This document shows positions 23,431 through 31,917 of a DNA stretch of 64,000 bases, piece after piece. The stretch's first letter is position 1, and every line of letters begins with the position of its first letter. This DNA comes from a virus. The position numbers and the translations under genes were made by a program. Under the pieces are notes generated by a model. The model worked only from the letters and a program-made list of their open reading frames with translations, was not told where the DNA came from and searched no databases. Location of the stretch: positions 1 to 64,000 of the IMG/VR virus record IMGVR_UViG_3300047483_000490; one strand, written 5' to 3'.

Positions 23431-23769
23431 ATGACAGAGACAAGACCGTGGGGAACTTATGAAGTTCTTTTAGATGAAGCAAACACAAAAGTTAAAAAGA
23501 TCATTGTTAATCCAAATCAAAGATTATCATATCAGTATCATGAAAAAAGAACAGAGCATTGGATCGTCGTGTCAGGTGAATTGACAATTGTCTTAGATGA
23601 TTATAAACATTACAGAAACCCTGGAGAGTCTATTCATATAGCATTAGGCGCTAAACACAGGGCATGGAATCAAACAAATGAACCCGTAACATTTATAGAA
23701 GTTCAAACTGGAACTTATTTTGGAGAAGATGATATTGTTAGAATAGAAGATGATTACTTAAGAGATTAA
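23431..23769 (+). CDS. cupin, type II mannose-6-phosphate isomerase-like
   Basis: 112 residues with one cupin: RPWGTYEVL, QRLSYQYHEKRTEHWIVVSG (metal His/Glu) and HRAWN. This matches the C-terminal cupin of mannose-6-phosphate isomerase/GDP-mannose pyrophosphorylase proteins. Start of a sugar-related cassette, so sugar isomerisation or sugar binding is likely. Confidence 0.75.
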   Translation: MTETRPWGTYEVLLDEANTKVKKIIVNPNQRLSYQYHEKRTEHWIVVSGELTIVLDDYKHYRNPGESIHIALGAKHRAWNQTNEPVTFIEVQTGTYFGEDDIVRIEDDYLRD

Positions 23770-23771
23770 AT

Positions 23772-23996
23772 ATGATACAAGCAATAGGTTACTTAGCAAC
23801 ATTTATTACTGGACTTTCATTTATGATGAAGGACATTAAAACATTAAGATTAGTAAATGCATTAGGATGCTTGATATGGATAGTTTATGGTGCTTTATTG
23901 CACAGCGAACCTATCATTATTACAAACGTTGGTATTTTTGGCATTCACTTTAGTAAGCTTTTAAAGGAACAATATATAAAACACAAAGAATTGTAA
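23772..23996 (+). CDS. small membrane protein, SemiSWEET/YgjV-like
   Basis: 74 residues with two or three membrane helices. The PQ-loop-like pattern (TGLSFMMKDIKTLRLVNALG, WIVYGALL, IITNVG) resembles YgjV and SemiSWEET sugar carriers but has one repeat only. Role inferred from sugar-gene neighbours. Confidence 0.45.
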   Translation: MIQAIGYLATFITGLSFMMKDIKTLRLVNALGCLIWIVYGALLHSEPIIITNVGIFGIHFSKLLKEQYIKHKEL

Positions 23997-24008
23997 AAAA
24001 AGTAATAC

Positions 24009-24818
24009 GTGAAATCAATCAAATATATCGTAGTATGCGGCACTTCGTTCACGCACGGAGGCGGATATTCAGAGCTTAGCCCGATGATTGAGGTATTAAA
24101 AAAATATGAAGGTCATGTTCCATCTACAATAGAAGAATGTGCATGGCCTGCTTTTTTACAAAAACAAATAGATCCTAAAATTAAAGTTTATAATTTAGCT
24201 CTTTCTGGATCAAGTTTAGAATATCAATCAAGAATCATAAACGAATGGATCGCTAGTAATAAAGATAAAGTCAAAGATACTTTGTTCTTATTAGAAATTT
24301 CTGGCTATGGTAGAATGGAATTATGGGATGCTGAAATTGAAAGATATGTTGTTTGTAATTACGGTTTTGATAAAAGAAACTCAATAATTTCAATTCATTC
24401 AGGTATTTATGACAGAGAGCCTAAATCTAATACAGAAAAAATGGCAACTGGAGAAGAATTAGTTTCAACTTTTTTTAACAGATACGTGGAACCTACTTAT
24501 TTTGTTGAAAAAATACAATCTAATTTCTTTGATTTTCTATGTAAATTAAAATACAAAAACATAGATTTTAAAATATTTGGTGATGCATTTTGGGATCCAA
24601 CGCTCAATGAAGATGCTATAGTACAAAACAACAGATTAAAGCTTTATGATTCTCGTAAAAGGGAAACTGAAGGCATTTTAGACTTCTTAGAAAAAGAAAA
24701 GTTACAAATAAAACATATAACCAAAGGTGAATATCCAGATTTTCATGGGTCATTATCTGGTAATAAAGAAATTGCCAATCAATTTTATACTCAACTAAAG
24801 TCAAATTATATTTTATAA
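24009..24818 (+). CDS. SGNH hydrolase-like protein, paralogue 1
   Basis: 269 residues, starting at GTG. GTSFTHGGG holds the nucleophile Ser block, NLALSGSS the block II Gly, and DFHG near the C-terminus the Asp-x-x-His. Together they indicate an SGNH/GDSL esterase or acetyltransferase-like fold. A second copy lies at 25400, with a glycosyltransferase remnant between. Likely acts on surface sugars. Confidence 0.65.
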   Translation: MKSIKYIVVCGTSFTHGGGYSELSPMIEVLKKYEGHVPSTIEECAWPAFLQKQIDPKIKVYNLALSGSSLEYQSRIINEWIASNKDKVKDTLFLLEISGYGRMELWDAEIERYVVCNYGFDKRNSIISIHSGIYDREPKSNTEKMATGEELVSTFFNRYVEPTYFVEKIQSNFFDFLCKLKYKNIDFKIFGDAFWDPTLNEDAIVQNNRLKLYDSRKRETEGILDFLEKEKLQIKHITKGEYPDFHGSLSGNKEIANQFYTQLKSNYIL

Positions 24819-24821
24819 ACA

Positions 24822-25387
24822 ATGAATAATTTTAAAACTTTAGTCATGTCTTTACAAAAAGATGTAGATCGAAGAGATTGGATGAATTCTATTAAATCTA
24901 AGATAGGTTTAGATTTTGAATTCTTTGATGCATTTGCACCAAATCAACTGACAGATTCTCATAAACATTTTTTTAGAACCACAGACTTTCACATTTGGAA
25001 TATTAATGAAGATGCAGTTAAGGCTACATTTGTAAGTCATATGTTAATGTGCCAATATGCATCGATAACAATACAAATCTATTAATTATAGAAGACGATA
25101 TTGATATTGTAAAATCAGTAGATTGGAATAGTGTTGATTTTACAGAATTTGACATATGGAATTTAACTGCTAAAAAAGTTTCATGCTTTGCTTATTTCAT
25201 TTCAGTCGAAGGTGCTATCAAACTATTAAAAAGATTAAATAGAGTTGAGATAACACAAGCTTATGATTGGGAACTTTCAAAACTAGATGATAGCTTTAAA
25301 GTAAAAGAAGAAAAAGAACCAATATTCATACAAGTTGATAGATTTGAATCTAACATAGCACCAAATGGCTATGAAAAACTAGTCTAA
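24822..25387 (+). pseudogene. GT25 glycosyltransferase, frameshifted
   Basis: Two frames (24822-25085, then 25049-25387, shifted -1) together encode one GT25-type protein. The first has SLQKDVDRRDW, FEFFDAF and SHMLMCQYAS; the second begins with NNTNLLIIEDDIDI, the GT25 acidic motif. The join lies near 25065, where no slippery heptamer is seen. Either a disabling frameshift, a sequencing error, or recoding. Confidence 0.65.
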
Positions 25388-25399
25388 ATATATAAATCA

Positions 25400-26215
25400 A
25401 TGAGAACATTTAAATACATTTTTGTCTGTGGTACATCTTTTACAGCCGGTGGAGGATTTGAAGATAAAAATAGCAACAGACCAATAATACAAAAACACAT
25501 GGACGAGCCTATTCCAGCAAAAATGGAAGATTGCGCTTGGCCAGCTTTTTTACAAAAACAAATAGATCCTAAAATCAAAGTTTATAATCTAGCTTTGCCT
25601 GGGGCTGGTGTTGAATATTTAATAAGAACTACTGAAGAATGGATGGCTAAAAATCCAGATAAAGTTAAAGACACTTTATTTTTATTAGAAAATTCAGGTT
25701 ATGGTAGAATTGAATTATGGGATGTCGAGCTAGACAGATATATTGTCTGTAATTGGGACTATGCTATTAGAAAAGATAAATTTTGTGCATCCGCTCACAG
25801 TGGAAAGTACTGGGAAGATTCTCACGAAACAGCACAAAGGATAATAAATAAAGAACCACTTATAGAAACTTGGTTAAATACGTTCGGTGAACCTATGAAA
25901 ATGGTAGAAGATCTTAACAATAGATTTTTTAATTTTCTATGTAAGCTAAATTATAAAGGCATTGATTTTAAAGTTTTTGGTGAACCTTTAAATGATCCAG
26001 AACTACATAAAGAAGATGTGTTTTTAAAGAATAGATTAGCATTAATGGTTGGAGATAAAGAGATCAATCACATTCATGATTTTTTAATTATCAACCATTT
26101 ACAGATAAAACAATTAACTAACGGAGAATGTGATGATTTTCACGCAACGTTAGAAGGAAATAGAGTTGTAGCACAAGTTTACTATAACGAATTAAAAAAA
26201 CATTACGATTTATGA
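25400..26215 (+). CDS. SGNH hydrolase-like protein, paralogue 2
   Basis: 271 residues, closely similar to the product at 24009: the shared stretch includes CAWPAFLQKQIDPKIKVYNL and KVKDTLFLLE. The active-site blocks GTSFTAGGG, NLALPGAG and DDFHATLEG are kept. Its stop overlaps the carbamoyltransferase ATG by 4 bp. Recent tandem duplication with divergence. Confidence 0.7.
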   Translation: MRTFKYIFVCGTSFTAGGGFEDKNSNRPIIQKHMDEPIPAKMEDCAWPAFLQKQIDPKIKVYNLALPGAGVEYLIRTTEEWMAKNPDKVKDTLFLLENSGYGRIELWDVELDRYIVCNWDYAIRKDKFCASAHSGKYWEDSHETAQRIINKEPLIETWLNTFGEPMKMVEDLNNRFFNFLCKLNYKGIDFKVFGEPLNDPELHKEDVFLKNRLALMVGDKEINHIHDFLIINHLQIKQLTNGECDDFHATLEGNRVVAQVYYNELKKHYDL

Positions 26216-27879
26216 TACAGTTAGGTATTTCAGCATTTTATCATGACTCTGCTGCATGTATTGTAAAAGACGGCAAGGTTTTAGCAGCAATAGAAGAAGA
26301 AAGATTTACAGGCATTAAACATGATTTTAGCTTTCCTAAAAAATCTATTGAGTGGTTATTTGACTATTTAAATTTAACAATAGAAGATATTGATGAAGTT
26401 TGTTGGTATGAAAATCCAGAGCTTAAAAAACAAAGGGTTCTTGCTACTTTTGACAAACATTTTTTCAAGTCATTCTTTAATAGAATTAAATTTTTAAAGA
26501 GACATAAAATAGAAGGCAACGTTAATGCTTTATTAGAACAACATCTAAATTACAATGGCAAAGTTACTCTTGTAGATCATCACATCTCACATGTCATGTT
26601 TGCATATAAGACTTCACCATTTGATGATTGTGCAATCGTTTCTATCGATGGTGTAGGTGAGTGGGATACGATGACAGTTTCTCAAGTTAAAGATGACAAG
26701 CTAATAAAAATTTCAGAGACAGTTTTTCCGCACTCTTTAGGTATGTTTTACTCAACATTCACTTCATTTTTAGGTTTTAAACCAAACGAAGGTGAATATA
26801 AAGTAATGGGTTTAGCACCTTATGGAAATCCAGAAGTTTATTACCCAGAATTGTTTGCCTTATTTACACTTTTACCAGAAGGTAGATTTTCTATCGATCA
26901 AAAATATTTTACGTGGGAATACTCAGACAAAATCATGTTCAAAGACACATTGTGTGAATATTTAAATATGGCTCCGAGAACTAAAGATGCTCCAATGGAA
27001 CAATGTCATAAAGACTTAGCAGCCTCGGTACAAATGGTATATGAACGTATTTTTATGCATATTTTAGAATTTGCAAAAGAACAAACCGGAAGCAATAATT
27101 TATGCCTTAGCGGTGGTTGTGCATATAATGGAGTTGCAAATAATAAAGCTTACAGATTGTTCGAACATATTTGGGTTCCCTTTGCCCCATCAGATTCAGG
27201 GTCAGCTATTGGTGCATGCCTAGCATCATATCCTGGTAAAACGGCAGATAATACGTCTCCATATTTAGGCTCAGAATTCAATCTATGGGACATTCATACA
27301 GCTATTACTTATTTTCAATTTGAGATTGATGTAAGAGAATTGACTGAAGAAGAACTAATAGAAAAAACGGCAACAGCTATTAACGAAAACAAAGTTATAG
27401 GCTGGTGTCAAGGTAGAATGGAATTTGGAGCTAGAGCTCTTGGAAATAGATCAATTCTTGCTAGTCCATTGGACCCAGAAATGAAGTCTAGACTAAATAG
27501 AGTTATTAAAAAGAGAGAAGGCTTTAGACCTTTTGCACCTTCGTGTATTGAAGAAGATGCTGCTAAATTCTTTGAAATTCAAGACACTGTGCCTTATATG
27601 AATCAAGTGATGCAAGTTAAAAAAGAATGGACATTACCTTCTATTACACACGCAGATGGTTCAGCTAGAGTACAGACAGTTAACAAAAATCAAAACGATA
27701 AATACTATAAGTTACTTAAAAAATTAGGTGATATTTCAGGATTTCCAATATCTTTGAATACTTCATTTAATTTTAAAGATCAAACCATAACTGCAACACC
27801 ACATGATGCAATTGAAAGATTTTTAGATTGTGAAATGGATGTTTTAGTAATTAATAACTATTATATAACAAAACTATGA
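26212..27879 (+). CDS. O-carbamoyltransferase, NodU/CmcH/TobZ family
   Basis: 555 residues. N-terminal ASKHA-like domain (GISAFYHDSAACIV, DHHISHVMFAYKTSPF, IDGVGEWDTM) and C-terminal domain (GWCQGRMEFGARALGNRSIL) match carbamoyltransferases that use carbamoyl phosphate and ATP to modify sugar hydroxyls. Length is normal. In this cassette the acceptor is probably a surface or virion glycan; modification of a DNA base is a less likely alternative. Confidence 0.9.
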   Translation: MIQLGISAFYHDSAACIVKDGKVLAAIEEERFTGIKHDFSFPKKSIEWLFDYLNLTIEDIDEVCWYENPELKKQRVLATFDKHFFKSFFNRIKFLKRHKIEGNVNALLEQHLNYNGKVTLVDHHISHVMFAYKTSPFDDCAIVSIDGVGEWDTMTVSQVKDDKLIKISETVFPHSLGMFYSTFTSFLGFKPNEGEYKVMGLAPYGNPEVYYPELFALFTLLPEGRFSIDQKYFTWEYSDKIMFKDTLCEYLNMAPRTKDAPMEQCHKDLAASVQMVYERIFMHILEFAKEQTGSNNLCLSGGCAYNGVANNKAYRLFEHIWVPFAPSDSGSAIGACLASYPGKTADNTSPYLGSEFNLWDIHTAITYFQFEIDVRELTEEELIEKTATAINENKVIGWCQGRMEFGARALGNRSILASPLDPEMKSRLNRVIKKREGFRPFAPSCIEEDAAKFFEIQDTVPYMNQVMQVKKEWTLPSITHADGSARVQTVNKNQNDKYYKLLKKLGDISGFPISLNTSFNFKDQTITATPHDAIERFLDCEMDVLVINNYYITKL

Positions 27880-27998
27880 TAAAGAAATTGATAACTTGGA
27901 TTCAAGTAAAATTAGCAGAACGCAGAAAAAAGAAAGCATTTAAAGCCTCTTTAGAACGTTATAAAAAACAAGATCCCTTTAATTATAAGAATTTTTAA
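27876..27998 (+). CDS. small basic protein, 40 aa
   Basis: ATGA overlap with the carbamoyltransferase stop. Strongly basic (LAERRKKKAFKASLERYKK). Unknown. Confidence 0.5.
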   Translation: MIKKLITWIQVKLAERRKKKAFKASLERYKKQDPFNYKNF

Positions 27999-28000
27999 CT

Positions 28001-28603
28001 ATGGAATTATTACACTCTGACATTTTATTATTTAAGAATGATGGAAAATCTGAAATGGCAAATCTTTTAAAAGATTTAGATGCGTATTTTGAAGAAGCTC
28101 AAGTAAACGACGATCAATATTACAAAGAAATTTCCAAAGACAGTATTGATAAACTTAACAAATATGTTCAATCTAAAATACAAGAGCCATTCTTTCAGTA
28201 CTTTTTAGAACTTACACATCATTCAAGACCAGATTTAGACATGTATGTTAATGGGCATTTTATGTCGCCTGTTGATTATAGCGCTAAAACTAAAGAATAC
28301 AAAAGTAATTTAAGACAATATAATAAATTAGAATTTTCATGGGGTCAAAGCATCCAATTAGCTAGAGTTAATTCAGCTAATAATTTTAATTATATTAAAG
28401 TAAACGGGCATATTAACAAGTTCATGATACTTATTGGATTAAGTAATAAGCCAGAACACACGTCAACTGTATCATTTCCTATACAAAACGTAGCACAACA
28501 ATTAAATAGAGGTGATATTATCATAACTCCAGCTGGAATTACGCACCCTTATACAATAGGATCAATAATCAACGGAGTATTTAAAATAGTAGAAGCAATA
28601 TAA
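28001..28603 (+). CDS. possible 2OG-Fe(II) oxygenase-like protein
   Basis: 200 residues. The C-terminal segment (LNRGDIIITPAGITHPYTIG) has the RGD...P..IxH pattern of double-stranded beta-helix oxygenases and cupins. The His-x-Asp ligand pair is not clear. Position between carbamoyltransferase and SGNH genes suggests a role in sugar or lipid modification. Confidence 0.4.
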   Translation: MELLHSDILLFKNDGKSEMANLLKDLDAYFEEAQVNDDQYYKEISKDSIDKLNKYVQSKIQEPFFQYFLELTHHSRPDLDMYVNGHFMSPVDYSAKTKEYKSNLRQYNKLEFSWGQSIQLARVNSANNFNYIKVNGHINKFMILIGLSNKPEHTSTVSFPIQNVAQQLNRGDIIITPAGITHPYTIGSIINGVFKIVEAI

Positions 28604-29382
28604 TGAGAGGTAAAATTCATTCATTTGGATGTTCATTTAGTACAAGACAATTAGTGCCTAAAAACATGTTTTGGCTAGATCTTTTAGCAAGAAAATACGA
28701 GGTACCTTATGATTCATGGGGGACAGGAGCTTCTGAATTTAATGAAGCTTTTCATCGTCTATCTTTCGCAATGAAAGATTTCAAAAAAGATGATTTGGTT
28801 GTTTTTCAATTCACAGATCATAATAGATTAGGTATTGTACCTAATGGATATTATTTGACAACTGCAATGATGAACAAAAGAACCATGGAAGATACTTTAG
28901 ATGGTTTTAATTGGAATAGAAAGGTTGGACATATTAATAAAACAGACGAAGAATTCATGTTACTGTTTGATTTTGCAAACACGTGGTTACATGATCAAAT
29001 GTTTTGGAATTATTGGAGAGTTTGGAATACTCTTAAATTTCTAGAAGAAAAGATAGGTATTCATTTCGTAATTTTATTCTTAGATAAAACGTGGGAAGAG
29101 GTTATTCATCCGGATCATTATTATAACATTCCTTTATTTCCATTGCCAGAGAAAAATCAATACGATAACATAAAGAATCCACATGAAAATATAGCTTTGA
29201 GTTTATTTTGTTGGGGTAATAAAGGTTATGCAGTTGGACATGATTTAAATTACAAAGATGTTCCAAACTGGCACGAAGGTGATGGTCACCCTGGAGAATT
29301 AGGTAATGCTAAGATGGTAGATTGTATCATGGATCATATTAACAAAACATGGCCAACGTCTAATCCATATAACACAAAATAA
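28603..29382 (+). CDS. SGNH/GDSL hydrolase-like protein
   Basis: 259 residues. SFGCSFS near the N-terminus, WGTGASEFNEAF as block II and WHEGDGHPGELGN with Asp-x-His at the C-terminus define the SGNH layout. It is distinct from the 24009/25400 pair. ATG overlaps the previous stop by 1 bp. Confidence 0.65.
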   Translation: MRGKIHSFGCSFSTRQLVPKNMFWLDLLARKYEVPYDSWGTGASEFNEAFHRLSFAMKDFKKDDLVVFQFTDHNRLGIVPNGYYLTTAMMNKRTMEDTLDGFNWNRKVGHINKTDEEFMLLFDFANTWLHDQMFWNYWRVWNTLKFLEEKIGIHFVILFLDKTWEEVIHPDHYYNIPLFPLPEKNQYDNIKNPHENIALSLFCWGNKGYAVGHDLNYKDVPNWHEGDGHPGELGNAKMVDCIMDHINKTWPTSNPYNTK

Positions 29383-29385
29383 TTA

Positions 29386-29796
29386 ATGAAAAAGTATAAT
29401 ATTGGTATCATAGCTGGAAACTTTGACGTGATACACCCCGGTTACATTTATATGTTTAACGAATGTGCTAAAAATTGTGAAAAGCTAATTGTACTTTTAC
29501 ACTCAGATCCTTCTATTGAAAGACCTGAAAAGCTAAAGCCAATTTTGAGTGTTAATGAGCGTATGAGTATTTTACTTTCATTAAGACAGATTCGAGAAGT
29601 GTTGGTTTATGAAACTGAAGCAGATCTTTTAAGCTTGATAGAATGGGTTAGTCCAGATGTTAGATTTTTAGGCGATGATTATATCAATAAACCATATACC
29701 GGTGATAAACTTAATATTCCAGTTCACTTCTTAAACCGCGATCATGGTTGGTCTACCACTAGATATAAGACATTAATAGCGCAAACTGTAAAATAA
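29386..29796 (+). CDS. cytidylyltransferase-like protein
   Basis: 136 residues. GNFDVIHPGYIYMF holds the HxGH-type motif with the second His replaced by Tyr, and WSTTRYK supplies the C-terminal loop similar to ISTTxI/K. Matches glycerol-3-phosphate cytidylyltransferase/RfaE-like nucleotidyltransferases, activating a polyol or sugar phosphate with CTP. Loss of the second His may alter catalysis. Confidence 0.7.
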   Translation: MKKYNIGIIAGNFDVIHPGYIYMFNECAKNCEKLIVLLHSDPSIERPEKLKPILSVNERMSILLSLRQIREVLVYETEADLLSLIEWVSPDVRFLGDDYINKPYTGDKLNIPVHFLNRDHGWSTTRYKTLIAQTVK

Positions 29797-29807
29797 TTTT
29801 AAAATAA

Positions 29808-29860
29808 TTGCTTAAATATTTTTTTATGTCAATAATTAGTTGTATATTTACTACATAATT
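29808..29860 (+). promoter_or_regulatory. phage promoter
   Basis: TTGCTTAAATATTTTTTTAT, GTCAATAATT, TATATTTACTACATAATT; ATG at 29874. Confidence 0.8.
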
Positions 29861-29873
29861 AAAAACATAAAGT

Positions 29874-30281
29874 ATGAATATTATTAAGAGAAGCTATTTG
29901 AAATTAAAAGTCAAGTACAAAAACAGAAATGTTAAGCCACTTGATGATGAACAGAAATTATTACACGAGATTGTAACTAAGATGTGTTCTAAACAGGATT
30001 CTAAATTTTTAATGACACCTATTGAAGTACATCATAATAGGTATTACATTGAAAATAGGGCTAATGAGTATTTTATCGTTTTAAGCGATGAATCTATTAA
30101 AATCACAAACCACAAATTTTATCTTGTTCGTCAATTCCATAGTGAACAAATGAAACCTCTTATTGATAAAGTTCGTCGTAGAATTGAAAACGATAGAGTT
30201 AAAATGGAAAAGGAAATGTTTAAAAATGAATTAGATCTTTTAAGAAACATTTCACAAAGTTTAGATACAACAGTAAAATAA
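29874..30281 (+). CDS. hypothetical protein, 135 aa
   Basis: Basic N-terminus, central beta region (YYIENRANEYFIVLSDESI) and long C-terminal helix. Co-transcribed with the kinase gene. Function unknown. Confidence 0.6.
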   Translation: MNIIKRSYLKLKVKYKNRNVKPLDDEQKLLHEIVTKMCSKQDSKFLMTPIEVHHNRYYIENRANEYFIVLSDESIKITNHKFYLVRQFHSEQMKPLIDKVRRRIENDRVKMEKEMFKNELDLLRNISQSLDTTVK

Positions 30282-30286
30282 CATAT

Positions 30287-30760
30287 ATGAAAATAGTTTT
30301 ATTAGGCAAAGGTGCCGCAGGTAAAGATTATCTTAGAAAACGTTTTATTGAAAGAGGTGCAAAATACGGTGTTAGTTATACATCTAGACAACCTCGAGAA
30401 GGCGAAGTCGATGGTAAAGATTATTTGTTTATCTCAAGAGAAGAGTTTGAACAAAGAATTGCAAATGGAGAATTTGTAGAATACCAAGAATTTAATGGTT
30501 GGTATTATGGAATGACAAAAGATGTCTTTGAAGAGTGTGATGCAATGATCTTAAACGTAGAAGGACTTGCATTATTATCTCCAGAATTAAGAGCTAAATG
30601 TTTCGTAATTTACTTAGATATTGACAAAGAGACAAGATTACAAAGATTAAGTGAAAGAAATGATAATCAAGACTCAATTGAAAGAAGAATACAAGCAGAT
30701 GATAATCAGTTTATTGGATTTACAGATTACGATTTAAAAATTACAAATCCAGATTTTTAA
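30287..30760 (+). CDS. guanylate kinase-like nucleotide kinase
   Basis: 157 residues. Walker A GKGAAGKD (7-14), SYTSRQPREGEVDGKDYLFI typical of guanylate kinases, and GWYYGM substrate segment. It is shorter than cellular GMP kinases (about 200), with a trimmed C-terminus. Likely phosphorylates (d)GMP for phage DNA synthesis. Confidence 0.85.
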   Translation: MKIVLLGKGAAGKDYLRKRFIERGAKYGVSYTSRQPREGEVDGKDYLFISREEFEQRIANGEFVEYQEFNGWYYGMTKDVFEECDAMILNVEGLALLSPELRAKCFVIYLDIDKETRLQRLSERNDNQDSIERRIQADDNQFIGFTDYDLKITNPDF

Positions 30761-30832
30761 AAAAAAGTTTAAAAAAATTGAAACTTTTTGAAATTAACGA
30801 GTATATATAGTATAATTAAAATTAAAACAACA

Positions 30833-30940
30833 ATGAAACAGCAAGGGCTACATATTATAGAGAATAATTATCAGTTTAGTAATAAACCGATGGTATGTGA
30901 TCGCATGCAAGGGCTCAATGTTAATTGTAATATGAATTAG
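30833..30940 (+). CDS. very small ORF, 35 aa
   Basis: Follows an A-rich leader and ends before a strong terminator. It contains two AAGGGCT repeats in the DNA (near 30843 and 30909), and the peptide has GLHIIENNYQF. Could be a peptide or a short RNA. Confidence 0.35.
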   Translation: MKQQGLHIIENNYQFSNKPMVCDRMQGLNVNCNMN

Positions 30941-30969
30941 TAAGTTATATTCATACAAGATTTTAAAAA

Positions 30970-30995
30970 GAGCCCGATTTTATCGGGCTTTTTTA
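30970..30995 (+). terminator. rho-independent terminator
   Basis: AGCCCGAT/ATCGGGCT with a 3-nt loop and T-run, separating the kinase unit from the tRNA array. Confidence 0.9.
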
Positions 30996-31006
30996 TTTTA
31001 TAATAA

Positions 31007-31082
31007 CGGGTAATAGAGGAGTCAGGCTTATCTCGCTGGCCTTGGACGCTAGAGCACGCAGGTTCGAATCCTGCTTACCCGA
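31007..31082 (+). tRNA. tRNA-Pro(UGG)
   Basis: CGGGTAA/TTACCCG acceptor, anticodon stem CTGGC/GCTAG with loop CTTGGAC, T-arm GCAGG/CCTGC. Confidence 0.88.
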
Positions 31083-31114
31083 CAAGAATAGTTCATTGAC
31101 ATATTGGTAAAGTT

Positions 31115-31195
31115 ACCCAGATGATGGAATGGTAGACATAACGGTCTTAGAAACCGTGGTCGTAAGACGTGAGAGTTCGAGTCTCACCGGGGTCA
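31115..31195 (+). tRNA. tRNA-Leu(UAG)
   Basis: Anticodon stem ACGGT/ACCGT with loop CTTAGAA, variable arm GGTCGTAAGACG, D-arm ATG/CAT. The acceptor ACCCAGA/CCGGGGT has two mismatches, so charging may be weak. Confidence 0.75.
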
Positions 31196-31199
31196 CAAT

Positions 31200-31321
31200 G
31201 GTCGAGTGGTGTAATTGGTAACACAACAGGCCTTAGAGAGCAAGCGGTTCGATTCCACAAAGCTTAATGTAACTGGTAGTTACACATCCTGTTGATGTAG
31301 GTTCGAATCCTGCCTTGGCCA
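31200..31321 (+). tRNA. tRNA scaffold with insert in anticodon loop
   Basis: Acceptor GGTCGAG/CTTGGCC, D-arm GTGT/ACAC, anticodon stem ACAGG/CCTGT (31226-31230, 31288-31292) and T-arm GTAGG/CCTGC all pair. The loop has 57 nt in place of 7. The insert holds a T-loop-like GGTTCGATTCC followed by a D-arm-like TGTAA-CTGGTAG-TTACA, i.e. tRNA parts in reversed order. Confidence 0.6.
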
Positions 31322-31326
31322 CAAAT

Positions 31327-31420
31327 GCTTCATACACAATCTTACGATCTCTCAGTTAAAAGCTGTCGTAAGCGTAAATCGATATTCCTATATGTTTATC
31401 AGTTGTGAACAATATGAAGC
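31327..31420 (+). ncRNA. structured RNA between tRNA genes
   Basis: Outer helix GCTTCATA/TATGAAGC, then CACAA/TTGTG with AACAA bulged, and inner CTTACGA/TCGTAAG. 94 nt, no ORF. Confidence 0.5.
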
Positions 31421-31425
31421 TCCAT

Positions 31426-31500
31426 GCTTTCTTAGCTCAGTTGGTTCAGAGCATCTCGTTTACACCGAGAGGGTCACAGGTTCGAATCCTGTAGAAAGCA
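31426..31500 (+). tRNA. tRNA-Val(UAC)
   Basis: GCTTTCT/AGAAAGC, TCTCG-TTTACAC-CGAGA, ACAGG/CCTGT. 75 nt. Confidence 0.94.
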
Positions 31501-31596
31501 CTGTCGGCGCCCAAAGGACGCATGACCTGGTCAGAGATTTATTCTCGCAAACTCGGTACCTAAAGCTGAGCGGCCAATCTACGGGATTGGCTTTAT
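31501..31596 (+). ncRNA. hairpin-rich spacer
   Basis: 96 nt without an ORF, ending in CCAATC/GATTGG with a short T-rich tail, so a weak terminator is possible. Nothing else recognised. Confidence 0.3.
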
Positions 31597-31670
31597 GCCC
31601 GGGTGGTGGAATTGGTATACACGGCGGCCTTAGAACCCGTCTATTGAGAGTTCGAGTCTCTCCTTGGGTA
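31597..31670 (+). tRNA. tRNA-Leu(UAG)-like, short variable loop
   Basis: GCCCGGG/CTTGGGT, D-arm GTG/CAC with GAATTGGTATA, anticodon loop CTTAGAA, T-arm GAGAG/CTCTC. The variable region is only CTATT, whereas tRNA-Leu needs a long arm, and C31 cannot pair. Possibly a deletion derivative. Confidence 0.6.
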
Positions 31671-31733
31671 CTATGTTCATTATTATGCAATGTTCACTCG
31701 CAATGAACACATAAAAATAATGAACACATAAAT

Positions 31734-31807
31734 GGTAGTTATAGTGTTAATGGTTAGCACGTCAGATTGTGGTTCTGCTAGTATGGGTTCGAATCCCATT
31801 AATTACC
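31734..31807 (+). tRNA. tRNA-His(GUG)
   Basis: The extra G(-1) pairs with C73, as in tRNA-His; anticodon loop TTGTGGT. CCA is encoded (31808-31810). Confidence 0.93.
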
Positions 31808-31811
31808 CCAC

Positions 31812-31896
31812 GGAAGTTTGTCAGAGTGGTCTATTGTGCATCTTTGCTAAAGATGTGGATGTTAAAGTCCCACAGGTTCGAATCCTGTAGCTTCCG
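31812..31896 (+). tRNA. tRNA-Ser(GCU)
   Basis: GGAAGTT/AGCTTCC, CATCT-TTGCTAA-AGATG, long variable arm, T-arm ACAGG/CCTGT, discriminator G, CCA encoded at 31897. Confidence 0.94.
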
Positions 31897-31917
31897 CCAA
31901 ATTAAAATATATAAACC

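Noticed and set aside
25049-25387. Independent gene starting MPICIDNNTN
   Set aside because: Its sequence continues the upstream GT25 protein in another frame, so it is part of one broken gene.
26212-27879. Kae1/TsaD-type tRNA modification enzyme
   Set aside because: The ASKHA fold is shared, but the C-terminal domain with GARALGNRSIL identifies the carbamoyltransferase family.
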